A stretch of 64,000 nt of DNA, taken from NCBI GenBank assembly GCA_013365365.1, contig JABVXU010000001.1, positions 682,001-746,000 of the forward strand, in the 5' to 3' direction. Numbering within the stretch: the first letter of the stretch is position 1; each line of letters opens with the position of its first letter. This DNA comes from Cruorifilaria tuberocauda (Eukaryota; Nematoda; Chromadorea; Rhabditida; Onchocercidae). The position numbers and the translations under genes were made by a program. Positions 37,865-52,195 of this stretch are shown here, piece by piece. A model generated the notes under the pieces. That model saw only the letters and a program-made list of their open reading frames with translations. It searched no databases and was not told the DNA's origin.

Positions 37865-40551
37865 TGCGTGATTATGACCAGGATAATGAACACATTCACT
37901 ACATATAAAAATTTAATAATTTTCTAAAAAGCTGCAACGGATTATAGGTCGTAAGAAGAAAAGTAAAAAAATCACCATCCAAACATCTCTAGCTGATAAA
38001 TTTAACCATTTAAAATCTTAATCTACTAATCCTATGCAAAAATTACATAATGACAAAATCTGATATTTCACATTTCCAATCCGAAATCATGTACTTGTTC
38101 AAAATAATAAAATGAGTTACATCAAAATTTCAAATTCTCCCACTTAAGACGAGGTTTATCTCATATGCATATTTAGAACTTCGAAAAAATGGTAAAATTA
38201 TTTCAAAAACGAATATTTGAGCATAAACACAAAATGGAAATATAAGTATTCGTTCATAAACAGAAATTAAAGTAAAAATGAGAGAAATATTTTCGTGATA
38301 AAAATGAAAAAAAAATATAATTATTCTGAAACATAATAGCACCGTTATGAGCAATGATGCCTTAAACGATCGGAAGTGAGATCATTTGTTGGTTTGAAAT
38401 CAGTGAAGCAACACGGCACAAGTCGGTGAAACAACGTTCGCATCAAAATCAAATGCATGCAATGTTCGAATTTTAACGTATTAAAACAAAGTATAAACTA
38501 ATAGAACATTTTGTTAAGACAACTGAGGAAACGGCCTTTCAAAATCTTTCAGAATATTTCTTTGAATACTTCTTTAAGTTCTAGTAAGAGAAAAGTTGAA
38601 AAAAATCTGACTGAAAGTCAAACAATGACATGGAATAAAAACCAGATAAGTGAATAATCAATAATAGACCATCATACTCAACTGGAAACTACTGCTGTGA
38701 GTTCGAAATATAAAACCTCCAGTTATTTCGATAAGTAATTTATGTCTAATGTCTGCACTGATATTTGGTATCTAGACAAAGTTGATTCTCATATAGAAAT
38801 TCTTCAGCTTATTTGCAAATATTTGATTCAACTAGATGCCATTAAAGCAAAAGGATAAATGAAACAAAGATCATAAGGCTCTAAATCTCCTAATAACGAA
38901 GATGTGATGAAGATAGAAATGCCCACACACAATAATCATTATTGATCATATTTAATTTGGTTTGTAAAGTTTTGGTCGATGTAACTGCAAATGATGAGCT
39001 CACAACTTCTATTCGACAGTAACTGGCATCAAGCCATCTATCATCCAAAAATGACCCAAGCCATTCATGAAATACACTTGGCTCATACAAAATAATAGCG
39101 AGAAGTGTATTACAGCAATTAACGGAGAAATGGTTCGTGTCGGGAAATGTCTTAGGCAAAGTTGCCCAAGAGAACAGTTAGTTCCACATAGGTTTGGAAA
39201 ATTATTCAAAATATGAAATTTAGAGATGTAAACGATTAGTGTTTGAATTTAAACTTAATGTAAGAATATTTCCGATGCACTTCCCTCTTTGTGCCTTAGC
39301 AACTCATCTTAGATGAGAAATCCCATACACTTATCAAAATCAGTTTCACCTCAGGATATTTCACGTTAGCTCTCTCGTCTCATACTGCCACTACTTGATA
39401 CTCTCAGTCCCGATCCCTCCCTCACTCCATTGATCATACACGGGAACTCTCTTATTTGCATCCCTCCGAAGTTAACGCATGAGAACATTCAATAGTTTAG
39501 CATACAACAAATTGTGAAACGTATGGCTTGAGCCGATAACTCAAGCGGATTTTGGTTATGCAATTAATGCATTCTTTGAGGCATTCAATGAGTGATTTAT
39601 TGATGAATAATACTACAAATTAAAAGTGAAAAGATTGGACATGAGGAAACTTTGCTAAGCTTAGCTGCTTAATTTCGGCGAACAGTTAAATTTTGGCCGT
39701 ATGCAACAGTAAAATAAATTAAATAAAATGGGAAAGAAGCAGTTTATTGTTTTTATAGTAGCTCGAAGAACAACACTGTATTAATTAATTGATAGCTAAC
39801 TTAGCCATCAGTTCTTTTTCTTCCATCTGCTTACATTTATAATAACCTGATAACAACATCCTTCATTTTCATCATATCATTAACTCTTTTTGTTACTTTG
39901 TTATAACTGATATTCTGCTGCACAATCAACTCAACATTAACTATCTAAATTTGATATATTTTCGTATATTTCTGCTTATATATCATAAATATTGACGTTT
40001 GTAGATGAGCAGTTTGATGAGTAATCCGTTCCGAAATTGTTTTCCTCAATGTAAATTGATCAGTGTACGAGAAGTTTGTTCAGAAAAGATTCATACATCT
40101 TTTGGCCATCTTTCCTATATTTCATCGATTTAAGGAATAAAAAAAATTGTATTATGATGTTTGTTTATAACTTCAATTAATACAAAAAAAGTTTTTGAAT
40201 ATTTTTATTAAAATCGAAAATGTACAAATAATTTCGGGTAAAGTGAATTTTGCAGTTAATTGAGACATTTTGGTAAGATGTTCGAAACTGATCCTTACGA
40301 AAAGCGGAAATGTAATTTATGAAAGAGCTTTTAAACTTACAAAAATACAATAAGTGACCAGAACAAATTGTATGTAGTAAATGATTTACGATATTCATTA
40401 CACTATTTCCACGATAATGTGCTTAACCACTTTTTAAAATTCATAATTGAAGGAATGTTTCCATTTTTGGAGTTAACTTAAAATTTCAAGATTTCCACAT
40501 AAAAATCATTATATTTAATCTAGGTGAAAATGATGAAAATAATGATCAATC
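37865..40551. other. Intergenic region, no gene seen
   Basis: About 2.7 kb between the start of the MEA1-like gene and the 3' end of the alpha-N-acetylgalactosaminidase gene, both on the minus strand. It should hold the promoter of the three-gene cluster. A possible splice acceptor (ATATGTAG) 34 bases upstream of the MEA1-like ATG could be a trans-splice site. Minus-strand open frames at 38130-38354 and 38890-39209 are not recognisable. Confidence 0.4.
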
Positions 40552-43500
40552 CTATAAATCTGGTAAAGTTGCCTTGAAAAAGTCAATACCAGTAGGATTT
40601 ACGTCTATGGAATAAAAGTCGTTCGGTTTCAGTAAGCCTTTAAGCTCACCGCTCCATAAATCCTGCACTAAGTAGCCATCGGTGTTATTCAGTCCAATTT
40701 TCGATAACAAAAAGCGCACATTCTGTAATTAATTTCAAATCTGAGCAGAGAAACATAATTGATCACAGTATATATATTATTAATGTGAAATAATAGTTTA
40801 GATAAAAGAAAGATAAAACAAATTATGAATCGATTAGTACTTTTCGTAATAAAACTCTAAAATACACACAAACAGTTCTTGAAAATGAAATTTAATTTTC
40901 TTAAATTTTAGCTGTGTCTAATATTGATTATGAATAATAATATTTTCAGACGCTAAATACTTAATTTATATTCTAGTAAAAAGATCAAGAAGAAAGTGAA
41001 AAATGGAGTTTCTTTCGCATTTCAAAGAACTATTTACATTTTCATTATTAAGTGGAATAAATTAAAATGCGCGACTGTGAAGAAATAAAAGATACCAATT
41101 TTTGGCTGAGATGACGATTGAAAATAGCTACAGCATAAGAGTAACGATAAGATGATGGTTTCGCTGGAGTTACAGGTTTCACATAAATGCCAGTATCAGT
41201 GGTCTATAAGAAAGTACGCTCATCGTTGGAACAAGCAATGAAAAAATACTTGAACGCAAACTATGTGAATTAGTGTTAATAAGTTATGCTAACATTAGCA
41301 ACCAATCGTCCCATGATACCAAGTGGATCCTGGTCAATAGCAATAACCCGTCTATTTAATAAAATATCTCGAAAGACGGGAGCGATCATTCTTAGGTCAT
41401 TGGACATAATTAATGGTGAAGACCATATTGACCAAATAGACATTTGCACTTTTGCTTGATCCACCGTTAATTCTGTGTTCCCTACAATAATCTGAAATTT
41501 CAAAAAATTCTCTAATTTCATTAAGAAAATCGCATATTTCCAATAGATGAACTAGGGAAATATTTGTAGCCAATTTTAGCTTCTAAATAATAACAACATT
41601 TTACTATCACAACCGAAAACTGTTTGTTTTTGTATTGAGAAAATGAATCAACTTTGGAATAATAAAACTTATGGCAGATTTCTAAGGAATATACCATATC
41701 CGGATCATGCCATCTTCCAGGACCTTGTGCAGGAATATGTTTATCTTGATGATGATCGTAATAATCGATGACTGTCCTTATGGAAGCCCAAGAACGCCTT
41801 ATATCGTCAAAATTACGCCACAAATTGCAATGTTCGCCAATTAACTGGTAATTAACCTAAACAAAAAGAATTGTTAAAAGATATTTTCTTTCAATCTTTG
41901 AATATCCTGATGTTATGAGAAATGATAAACAATAAGTGAAAGCTTTGAATGATCTGCAAACGAATCCAAATCGCTCTAGTGAAATGCTCGTTTGCTTTTT
42001 TTGTCTAATTCGTCCCCTACTTGAGATTGTCTTCAACCGCGAGTATCATTTAATGTTATTGAAAACGTCAGTGATCTGTAGACGTAATCATCGATTACGG
42101 GCTAAACATGTGATTTTAATATCATTTCCTCACTTGATCATGTATTGCTCATTTTGCAAAGTATTCCGTCTTCTATGCGATCATAAAATAACCGTTCAAC
42201 ATTCCGTTTTTCACCGATAATTGAGTTATTGAGTTGAATGGAATTTTCGGCATTAGATTCAGCCGATTAGGGGAAAATTTTCACTTTTTTAACTTTATCC
42301 ATTTCTTTCTGCTTTCATTTTGAGGGATAATTTTTATTCCACATACGGATATTTTCCATTTCTTTTAATTAACTATTATATTTCTCAATATCCTAGAGGA
42401 ATCTCTCGGTATCACTCATGTCAATTCATGCAATCATTCGATGGCATTTAGCAACAAGTGATATCGTGAAGCTTTTACATGCAGAACAAAAGGAAATGAC
42501 AAAAAAAGTGGAAAATAAGTAGGTTATTTAGCTTACATTAATTGTGCTTCTCACTCTTCCGATTCAGAGGTCACTCCATTCAACAATACTTCCTATGCAA
42601 TGACCGATGAAACTTTTGCAACTATTCCTTTTCATCAATTAAATCGACCTATGCCAGCTTTTCTGACACCACACACACACATGTCGCAGTTGAAGGTTTA
42701 TCATTTAATCAGTTGAAAGAAGAGTGTGCTACTGGAGGTGTGAATTTAAAAAGAAAGATGAGAACCGTTCGAATATTCCATGATTTCCTCTCTTTGACTG
42801 ATTTCTGATATGATCCAATTTATAACTCTTTTAAAAAATATCTCTAATTTTAATATAGAAATGAAAAAATTCATAACCTTTTCTGGTTGATTAATCAGAT
42901 AGGCGGGCCAACTACATGAGTAGACAATAGATCGACCTGTTAAATTTAGCATCCGACCCATTTCAATATAACCTATTTTAAATGATTCAAATATTAATTG
43001 GTACAAACAACTGATCAGTAACAATTAATCCAAGAAAATGTATATGCACATAAAATTTATTGAGTGCAAACATTTGGGGTTAAAAAAGATCAAATATTAC
43101 AAATAACATTCTAAATTTGGAATAGTGTAAATTCTGTTCCAACTTTTAGATATCAACAGGAAAAGAATTTATAATATCTGATTTGAGATTCTTCAATTTC
43201 TGATATTTTCAATAAGTGATAAAATAATGAACTAACCGGTCGGCATCAGATCGACGTTAATGTTGCAACCATCAAGCTTCAGATAATCAACCTTCCATTC
43301 AGCGAATGTGTCCGCATCTATTTTCGTGTGTTGATAACTGCCCGGAAAGCCGGCACATGTAGCTGTACCATAATCCCCATAGATACCAAATTTCAGGCCA
43401 CGTCGATGCATCTAAGTTTCAACAAATTTCAAATTCTCATTTGGAAAACAACACGATTGCAAACTTGTTTTACTATTACTTCTCAAAACTTCCAAACTTT

Positions 43501-44413
43501 TAAAAAGGGAAAACTCTTCTTAAATTTTAATTCCTCTTATGAGAAACTCATTTGAACTCGCACTTTTATTCTTCCCATTCATTTACTCTCGAAATAGCAA
43601 ACTGACATAATCAGCGAGTGCAGCCATTCCATTTGGAAAGCGTTCTCGATCCGGAACAAGACGATTCCTTTCATCCCGCGTTCGTTCCATCCAGCAATCA
43701 TCAACATGAACATACTGATAGCCTGCCTGTAGATAACCATCTTCTACTGAAATGGTACACAGCGAAATAATTTTCTGCATTGAGAAACAGACTTTGAATC
43801 GAAAAAAGGTGCACTTAATGATTAGTTTGAAATTAATTTCGCTACTTTTAGATTATTTTTTTAATTTACTTTTTTTTTGTTTGATATATTTTATATAAAA
43901 GTAATTTTGAATATTTGCAAATCACAAGAAATATAAAGTTGAATAATTTTCTTGGTAGCTCACCCATACGATCTGCCATGTCCATATAAAGCTTTTCACT
44001 GATACATGTGAAAGGATGACGTACGCAGTCTATTTGGCAGTAAAATTTCGTCCAAGACATCCATCCCATTGGTGGTGTTCTAATAAGAGGGATTTCAAAT
44101 GAATTTTAAAGCGAGGAATCATGATAAGATCAATCAAAAAGCTGCATCCTGTTTAGTTCAATACTATCGATAAAAAAGAATGCATGCACAGATATAAATG
44201 GAAAACGAAATTAGAAATGAAAAAAAAAAAAAGGAATTTAGTACAAACAATAAACATATTTTACTAACTCAAAAAGCGGAAAGCATTCTATAAAAAGTTA
44301 TCCCTAAATCAATGCTATACAATAAAGTAAACAAACCTAGCTAATCCGTTTTCTAAAGCTTTGGCAAAATGCGCTGCTGTCACCAGATAAAACAGAACGA
44401 AATATTGCTTCAT
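40552..44413 (-). CDS. gana-1: Alpha-N-acetylgalactosaminidase / alpha-galactosidase (GANA-1 type)
   Basis: Lysosomal glycoside hydrolase family 27 enzyme that removes terminal alpha-linked N-acetylgalactosamine or galactose. Nine exons in minus order: 44413-44337, 44079-43964, 43746-43607, 43411-43237, 42972-42878, 41856-41695, 41491-41294, 41203-41096, 40722-40552; every phase fits, giving 413 residues, normal for the family. Residues 1-17 form a signal peptide ([17 protein letters not shown]). The catalytic domain starts [15 protein letters not shown]. Nucleophile Asp158 lies in DYLKLDGCN and acid/base Asp252 in GRWHDPDM. The specificity loop reads YSCSWPAY (187-194): Ser and Ala at the deciding positions are those of N-acetylgalactosaminidases, whereas alpha-galactosidases have Glu and Leu. 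C. elegans has one gene covering both human enzymes. Confidence 0.95.
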
Positions 44414-47400
44414 CGTATGATCACGCACAGTATAAAATGATAGTGCCTTAAAATATTTATAATTGCAGTTGATGTTGAAGAAAAATGTTGGAACAAGTGA
44501 TCTTGTACGCAACCATTTGCGCTTAGTAAGAGTTATTAGAGCAATAAAAAAGAAACAGGTTGGTCATCATCAAAGATCTGGTTGATAAGTTTCATTTGCA
44601 AAATAAAAAACTCATAACCCTTAATTTCGGTGAAAATTTCTTTTTGTGTGATTCCCTAACGTAGAAAATTATTGGAAAAATCTAGCCACAAATTAATTAA
44701 TTATGTCGAGATATGCTTAGACTGTCAATTTGCTTAGAAATTTTTGGAGGAAAAGTAAAAATGCTAGCAGAGAAAGCTTATCTATATTTTATGTGATAAA
44801 ACAATACTTCTGGTGGAAAGAACAGATTTTCAAAAAGTCTTTAAAGCAAATATATTTCTTAATTGAATATTCAGTTGCAATTAATTTTTTTTGTAATATA
44901 GTGTGTGTTCTATTAGAAAAAGCTTTCTTAAGTCATTTCATAGAACTGATATCAGTTCCCATTAATTTTTGGTTTCAATGATTTGTGAAAAAATTAACAT
45001 TATTTAAAAATCACTTTTCAAATCCCGGAAAAACAGGTTTGCATATATATCGAAAAATTTAAAAAAAATCGGTCAGACATTATCACACGGCAAGTTGTAT
45101 TCAAATAAAGCTGCACAGAGTGTGTATCACGGATTGATGAAAGCAATTAATAGATTTTACATGGTTGGAATTTGTTATTTCTTAATTTTTTAAAGCAATT
45201 GAAAATTATATAAAAACAAATGATTCATAGATTTACTATAATAATTTTAATTTCCTGAATTATATTTATGATATTAATAAAAAAAAATAAATAGAAAATT
45301 GAACGAGTAAAATCGTAAATGATGGAATTGATGGAAATTAAAAATTAATTTTGCATTTGATCAAGAACAGATGTAAAATTAAGATTAAAATTAAATATTA
45401 TAATGGCAAATCAAATAGCTCGAGATTAAGTCAAATAATTTGCACATGCAATTAATGAAAATATCAGGTTTTGTGGATGCCATCAAGGTGAGCTCCATGT
45501 AATAGCTGAACTTCAAGTGCATAAAATTCACGTATACTCTCCGGCAATAAATTTTAAGAGTCAAAAAAATTTATTTGTAATATCAATTGGATTCGAACAG
45601 TGAATCATTTCATTAGCTCGAAATCCAATGAGTTATATTTGCTACAATCGATTGTGATATCAATTGAATCAATAATTCTTTCAAATTCAATGCAAAGATT
45701 TCATGAAACATTTTGCTCATTGAGATTTGAGAATATATTGAATGAGTTTCCAGCTTGAAAAGATACGATACAACGATTCATTTCAATACAAATATGAATG
45801 GTTCAAAAATCTACAATAAATAAGAAATTAAGTATACAATTACCAATGGACATTAAAACGATATTAGTTAAATTTCTTAATCGAACGATTGAAAGAAAAG
45901 AAATAGTTTAAATTTAAAAACGAAGTCATGATGCTTTTTAATGTATGTATTGATCGATGTTGAAATTCATAAATGCCAAATATCATCGAAATCTTATCAT
46001 ATAATGAGTATATTTTCATTGTATTGTAAAAAAATGATATTATTGTAAAAACGTCAATCCACTGATGTCAATAAATTTTTTTCTTATTTCATTATAAAAT
46101 TAAGGAAATTAATTGTATAACGAAATAAGCAAAAAATCGAATAACTGAGAATGCAAAGTTTTCGAATATTAATAAAGATATAAAATGCTGTTGAATTAAT
46201 ATTAAATAAATTTTAATGCTTCATTCTTTATTGCTTCCATCTTAGGTTTTTTAAAATATTATTCCACCTGTTCTTTTTATGCATGAAGATCTAATTTGAC
46301 GAATTTATTAAGAAAATGAAATTAATTTTATGGGTGAAAAGTGAGTTTCATTTTCAAAAGTACAATTAAACTACGCAAAAAATTGTAAAATGCAATAATA
46401 TTAAAAAGATAGAAAACATAAAGCGTAGTTTCGCACAGCAATGAAAATTTGTTACAAATAATCAATTTCACGCTTTTTTTATGCAAAAAATCTTTTAAAA
46501 TAATTTTAAAATGAGGTCAAAAATATTAATTTTATTTTGCTAGAAACTTTGTGTAACGATTAATTCAAACTATTATAAAGTTATTATAGCTTATTTCACC
46601 TTTAAAATAAATTGTAAGCAAACGGAACATATTTCATCTTCAAATGAGAAACTCCTGATATCAAATATTAAAATACTGCAATGTCTGCTTCGAGGCAACC
46701 GGAAGTTTTTCATTTTCTATCGATGCAGATGTTTTGATGAACCGGAATGGGAAGTATCTTCTTCCATTCAAAAATTTGAAAATTAGAAAAACTTGAGTTA
46801 CACTGTTTTGAATATTGCTCGTCTGGGAAATGTTTGTGCATGTGTGTTTCGATAAAAATTTAATAGCAACAAAAACAGTTAATGTTTGAAGAAGTGAAGT
46901 GAAACGTGGAAGAGTGGAATGGAAGTGATTCGCTTCGGATCGAAGAGCAAAGAAGATGAGTAAATTTCTGATCAAAGATTATTTAATTCCTTTAGAAGAA
47001 GCTGCTTATTTTTGAAACAAAAATTTCTGGTTTTTTTTGAGAATAGTTTAAATTATAAATGAATTTAAAATGATTTTACAAGTTTCAGAAGAAAGAAAAT
47101 GAAAAAAAATTGCCTTCCAAAAATAGGTAGTGGAGAATGCGTTATAAAATTCAAATAAAATAAAGGAATGACTTGGAGAAGGATTATCGAATGCATGAAT
47201 CAGTGATGATGAAAAGCGATAATATGTGATTGTGGAACAGATAAGAGATTAATCAATCCAACTAAAAATCATCGCTATGTCCATTATTGGTGCTGAAAAA
47301 TACATCGGTGGCAGCAATCGATACAAATCACTATATCTGCGATCAGCGTTTTTTATCTAATCTGGTGAAAGAATGATCGGTGAAACATTTGATGTGCGGA

Positions 47401-49356
47401 TTAAGTTAGTTAAATAGAAAGCTAGCTGAAAAATATGAAGCTTAAGGAATCTTAGAGTATTTTTCGAACTTTAGATTATTTCAATTTGTTTAGAAATGAC
47501 TATATAGCACAAGCTAATCTCAACTCAATTATCATTACTATCTCCATAATATCTTGATCCGAGTACACTTTTGCCGTATTTTATTATGAGGCATAAATTG
47601 TTATGAATAACTTATTAATAAAATAATTTGCACTACTTCTATACAATCCTTGCTGCCGTCCGTTTCAACATTCTAACACTTTCAATCGCATAAAATATTG
47701 CATCATTTAAAACAGTTGCTTAGTTTTTTTAAATATTTAAAATGACGTATTCTAATTTCTACGTATGATTCACAATGGATCGTTCATTTTTCATTCAGTC
47801 CTTCATTTTTCTATTTCCATTAAATTTTCATCTATTCAATTTTCCCCATCCATGAAAAAGTGTTCCGCTCAACAGTTCACAATGGCATGAATTGATTTTC
47901 CTAAGCTATCTTCATTTTACACGAGATTTTTAATTTAAAAAATTACTCGAAAACACATTATAAATCGTTTAAATTGGAAATAACGAATCTTACGAATTTT
48001 GAATGTCATCTACAAACTGTACTTCGATATGTTAATTAGTAATTAATTGCTCATTATTAGTTTCTGATCGTGAAATTCTTGTTCATTCATAATCATTTTA
48101 ATCAAATATGTATAATATTGTAATTAAAAAAAGGAGAAATAATCACTTTCGAGAAAGATTTCGTGTAAAACAACATATGTTTCAAATACTTTAAAAACAA
48201 ATATTACTTCGAACTAAAAAGACTTTTATAACAAGCAGAACACGATATAATTTCAAATTTGTGTTATCCGGCACAGATTAATCATTAAAATTAAGAGATT
48301 TAAACTTAAAAGTCTCAAAATAATCGAAACCAAAATACTATGAATAAATGGTCAGATCAAAGTGTTGGAAATGAAAACAAATAGAAATGGAAACAGTTTT
48401 TTGTTAATTGTCAAAATGGCTATCACCAAGTAAAGTCTAAAGCCTTTGGCAAATATAATTTCATCGAACGAAGCGAAGTGAAGAAGTGCTGACCATAAAG
48501 CTCAATTTGCTAATAAGGAGGGTACGATATTTATTTAACAAATGAAATAACTAACTCATCAAGCATCGAACTATAACGTAAATGAAATGTGAAACGATTG
48601 TTCCGTTCAATTTTACTATCACAAAAGAAATCACCGCTGAAATGTTGATCCCAGAATTAACCTAAAAACAAAAACGAAATGTTAAAGTTAATACTGCTAA
48701 AATTGAAAAAAAGACTGGATAAAGTTAAACAATACATGTAAAAGTATCAGTCAAAATTTTCAATATTCAACACAAATTTGATTTGATACAAATTAAATTT
48801 CACAAATGGCGATAAAATTACTGCAAAATGTTCATTGAATACGATTTCTGAATAAATTCAATAATTGCATTCCTGCTTATTCGGTGATCTTCGCTGTTCT
48901 TTCCTGTCCACACATAAAACAATTCTGTGTACAACACCATATCAATCATTACAAATCGATCAATGTTCTATGACTCTCTGTCTTATTATCATTTCACAAT
49001 TCTGTTTTCCACTTTACTATTGATAATTCTCAGATTTCTATTTGTCGGTCAGTGTGTTTTAATTTCTGCTAATCTCTGATTGGGACAACTTTATAATAGT
49101 AAAAGTTTCATTGAAGTTGTAAATTGGCACTGTATGAAATTAACATATTTCCTTGTGATCTATTCTGCAGTATCAAGTTGGCAACATTTATGCTGCATTC
49201 ATTGTAAAGTGAATAACTCTAATAAACTAATAAGATTGAAATGCGTTGCTTGAAATTCATTATTAAAAAATTACTTTTAATCATTCTGCTTGGAACAGCA
49301 AATCGATTCAAAATGCCAAAAATTGATTAAAATATGATTGAAATTATTTGAAGTCA
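44414..49356. other. Large divergent intergenic region, no gene seen
   Basis: Nearly 5 kb of very AT-rich DNA between two divergent genes, gana-1 (-) and moc-1 (+). The longest open frame is on the minus strand at 46661-46975 (about 100 codons); it has no recognisable domain and no obvious splice partners. No transposon, tRNA or other RNA gene was recognised. A sequence near 45587-45597 resembles a tRNA B box on the minus strand but no cloverleaf forms around it. Confidence 0.4.
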
Positions 49357-52195
49357 ATGAATACGTCATCGGACGGAATTATTGGTCGTCCACGTCAAAG
49401 TGTATGGTCAGCTGTATCGGTAGAGGAAGCAATGGTCATGATGGAGGAACATATTTCGTTAATGGGTAGAACACGTAAGGTCGTCATTTCAGATATCAAA
49501 ACAGGTATATTCATTAATTTGGACTGTTCCAAAAGTACGTGTTGCATATTCATAGCGACAAATGAAAGGCTTAGTTTGCATAAAAATTCCCTCATCCATA
49601 TTAATTCCTTTTTTATATATTATGCGCTTTTTTCGTAACAGTTATGAAAAAAGTATTCAGGAGATATTCTGGCGGAAGACGTAATTGCGACAAAAGCGCA
49701 TCCTGAAGTGCGTACATCTGTTAAAGATGGATATGCCGTTGTGGGTTGGTATTCAAATGTTTAGTCATTCCCATTCTACTAACTAAAACTATAGAAACTG
49801 CGATCAAGATGGATTAAGTGATCTCATATAGTTTTCTTTAGTAAGGCAATTATTTGCAGCGAAGCAGTTTTTTCTGATGATTGATTTGTAGCATCAGATG
49901 GCAAGGGTATTCGAAAGGTGATAATTGGAACAACCGCTGGTGTTTTGGCTTCTGATATTCTTCAACCGGGTACTATCTGTAGAGTAAACACAGGTCAAAT
50001 TTCAGTAAAATTGAAGATTAATCTTACAAACTTTTGTTATCAACTTTAAATAAGTTGAATCTTATCATAATATTTCATAATCACACTCCTCCCTTTGTTT
50101 ATCAATAGTGAATTGCTGTTCCACTGATAAATGTTTCAACCTGAATTATTTGTTTGAAGATTAGATTAGTCTTCCAAACAAACTTTATTAAACGTAAGTT
50201 TTATCACTCTCATCTTTTTTATAAGGTAATTGCATATTTGCTAAGGTTCCATGGTACCAGATGGTGCAGATGCGGTAGTTCAAGTTGAAAATACTCGTAT
50301 TGTGGAGCATAATGTTAGTAGGCTTTTATTTGATCATTTATATAATAAATTAACATTTTTCAGATATTTTATTACTTCAAAGAGATTGTTTAATTGTTTC
50401 ATTGCAAATTTTTATAGTCATTTAAATTCAAATTATTTATGTTGAATCATAACAATAACATATTTCATTTTCAGGACACTGAAGAGATTACAGTAGAGAT
50501 TTTAGATGAACCGAAAACTGGACAAGATATCAGGTATTCCTTAGTCATTGAAAAGATTTTACGAAAATATTGATAGAGATAGTTAAAGAATAGAAGAGAT
50601 AATTTGTTACTCTTACTCTAAAGTGCAGAAAGTCTAAACATGAGTTTTCATTTTGATTGAATTGAGAAGTTTTATCGGATCCGGAATTTGATGTTCATTC
50701 ATATTACAGGGAAATTGGTTGTGATATCAAACTGGGTGAAATCCTACTTTTTAAGGGATGTGTGATAAGCGCAGCTGAAATTGGAATCTTAGCAGCGTCA
50801 GAAAGAAATTTCGTGAAGATATATCAGAAGCCTAAAGTGGCAGTGATTTCGACAGGTCATGAAGTTAGTAAAATCAAAGAATAGCAACCAAATGTATTGA
50901 TTTATTCAAAGAATTGTTGGTTCAAAGTTCCACAAAACTGAACTTTTTTTAGAGAAAAACAAATTCACTCAACACTTACTAGAAGGTAAAATGTGAATGG
51001 AATTAATTTAAGGTAGTGGACAGCAGATCGAACGTTTGTCCATTAGGATCCGTTCGAGATACAAATCGTCCACAACTTATTGCTTTGCTTAAGGAAAATA
51101 ATTTCAAACATGTGGACATTGGCATCTTACCAGATGAGTTAGAATTTTTTTACCTAAAATCTGAATCGAAAAATTGACAATAATTACTGAATTCGTTTAA
51201 ACTAAAGAGAATTTAAGCAAATAGATTGATAATTTAATCTTTTAGAAGGGAAAAGATAGAAGAGGGATTAAAAACAGCGTTAACATTGTGTGATGTTATC
51301 ATTTGTTCCGGTGGTGTTTCTATGGGTGAAAAGGTATCATTCTTTTTCTATCAGAGGTATTTACTTCCGATTCATTTTCCTGATATTTAATGAGTGAACT
51401 TAAATCCATAGGAACGTTTTACTAAATGATTTTGCAATGAAAGAGGAAGTTTGAGTAATGATCCTCACAAAATCAATTGAATAATATAAAATCGATTTAA
51501 GGATTATTTGAAAGATGTGCTACAAAAAGAATTAAATTTCACGATCAAATTTGGCAGAGTAATGATGAAACCTGGCTTGCCAACTACTTTCGCGTACGGA
51601 AAATGGAATAACAAAGAGAAAATTATTTTTGCTCTACCGGGAAATCCCGTATCAACTTGGGTTACCGCTCAACTATTCCTATTACCGATGTTGAAAAAGA
51701 TGGCAGGATGGAAGCACTATCACCATACGGTTATTAGTGTACGGGTAAGTTGTGATGACTTTTTTCAGAGCTGATATCAGAGTTTTCACTTTCAGTTTCT
51801 TAAGTTTCTGGTCTAAAACAAAGTGAAATCGTCGAAAGGGAGTTAAATTCACGAAGAAATAATATAAAGGAGTTTGTTATTCTTAGCTCGTTTTAAATTC
51901 ATTTCTATATTTTTATATAAAATTTATTTTAACTCCACAGTTTGAATAGAATTTGAACTTAAAGCTAAGTGAAACAATAAAACTGGATTGTCGGCCGGAA
52001 TACCGTCGAGCTTGTCTACTACCTGATCCAGAAAACATGCCACGAGCAGTTTGTCTGGAGAAAGAGCAAATGAGCTCACGACTCTTATCAGTTCGAGGTG
52101 CTAATCTGTTGTTGAAGTTACCCTGCTGTACAAGTAGTAAATCGACAGTACGGAAAGATGAAGTAGTGGATGCATTAGTGATTGATCGATTATGA
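49357..52195 (+). CDS. moc-1: Molybdopterin molybdenumtransferase, MoeA/gephyrin E-domain (MOC-1 type)
   Basis: Inserts molybdate into adenylated molybdopterin in the last step of molybdenum cofactor synthesis. Ten exons: 49357-49504, 49661-49744, 49892-49993, 50246-50313, 50475-50533, 50710-50863, 51013-51137, 51246-51333, 51502-51744, 51950-52195; all joins agree, giving 438 residues. Motifs in order: [79 protein letters not shown] and [13 protein letters not shown]. No MogA-like G domain is fused, unlike vertebrate gephyrin; C. elegans likewise has separate MOC-1 and MOC-2. The bacterial GDE motif reads GHE here (gephyrin has GNE). LIN-46, a diverged MoeA-like developmental protein, is an alternative, but the conserved catalytic motifs favour an active enzyme. 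The ATG at 49357 is the first in frame. Confidence 0.9.

Noticed and set aside
45585..45600. tRNA B-box-like sequence on the minus strand
   Set aside because: The flanking bases do not form a T-arm and no A box, anticodon arm or acceptor stem can be built around it.
46661..46975. Minus-strand open frame of 104 codons in the gana-1/moc-1 intergenic region
   Set aside because: Composition and sequence show no family features; a frame of this size is expected by chance in 5 kb.
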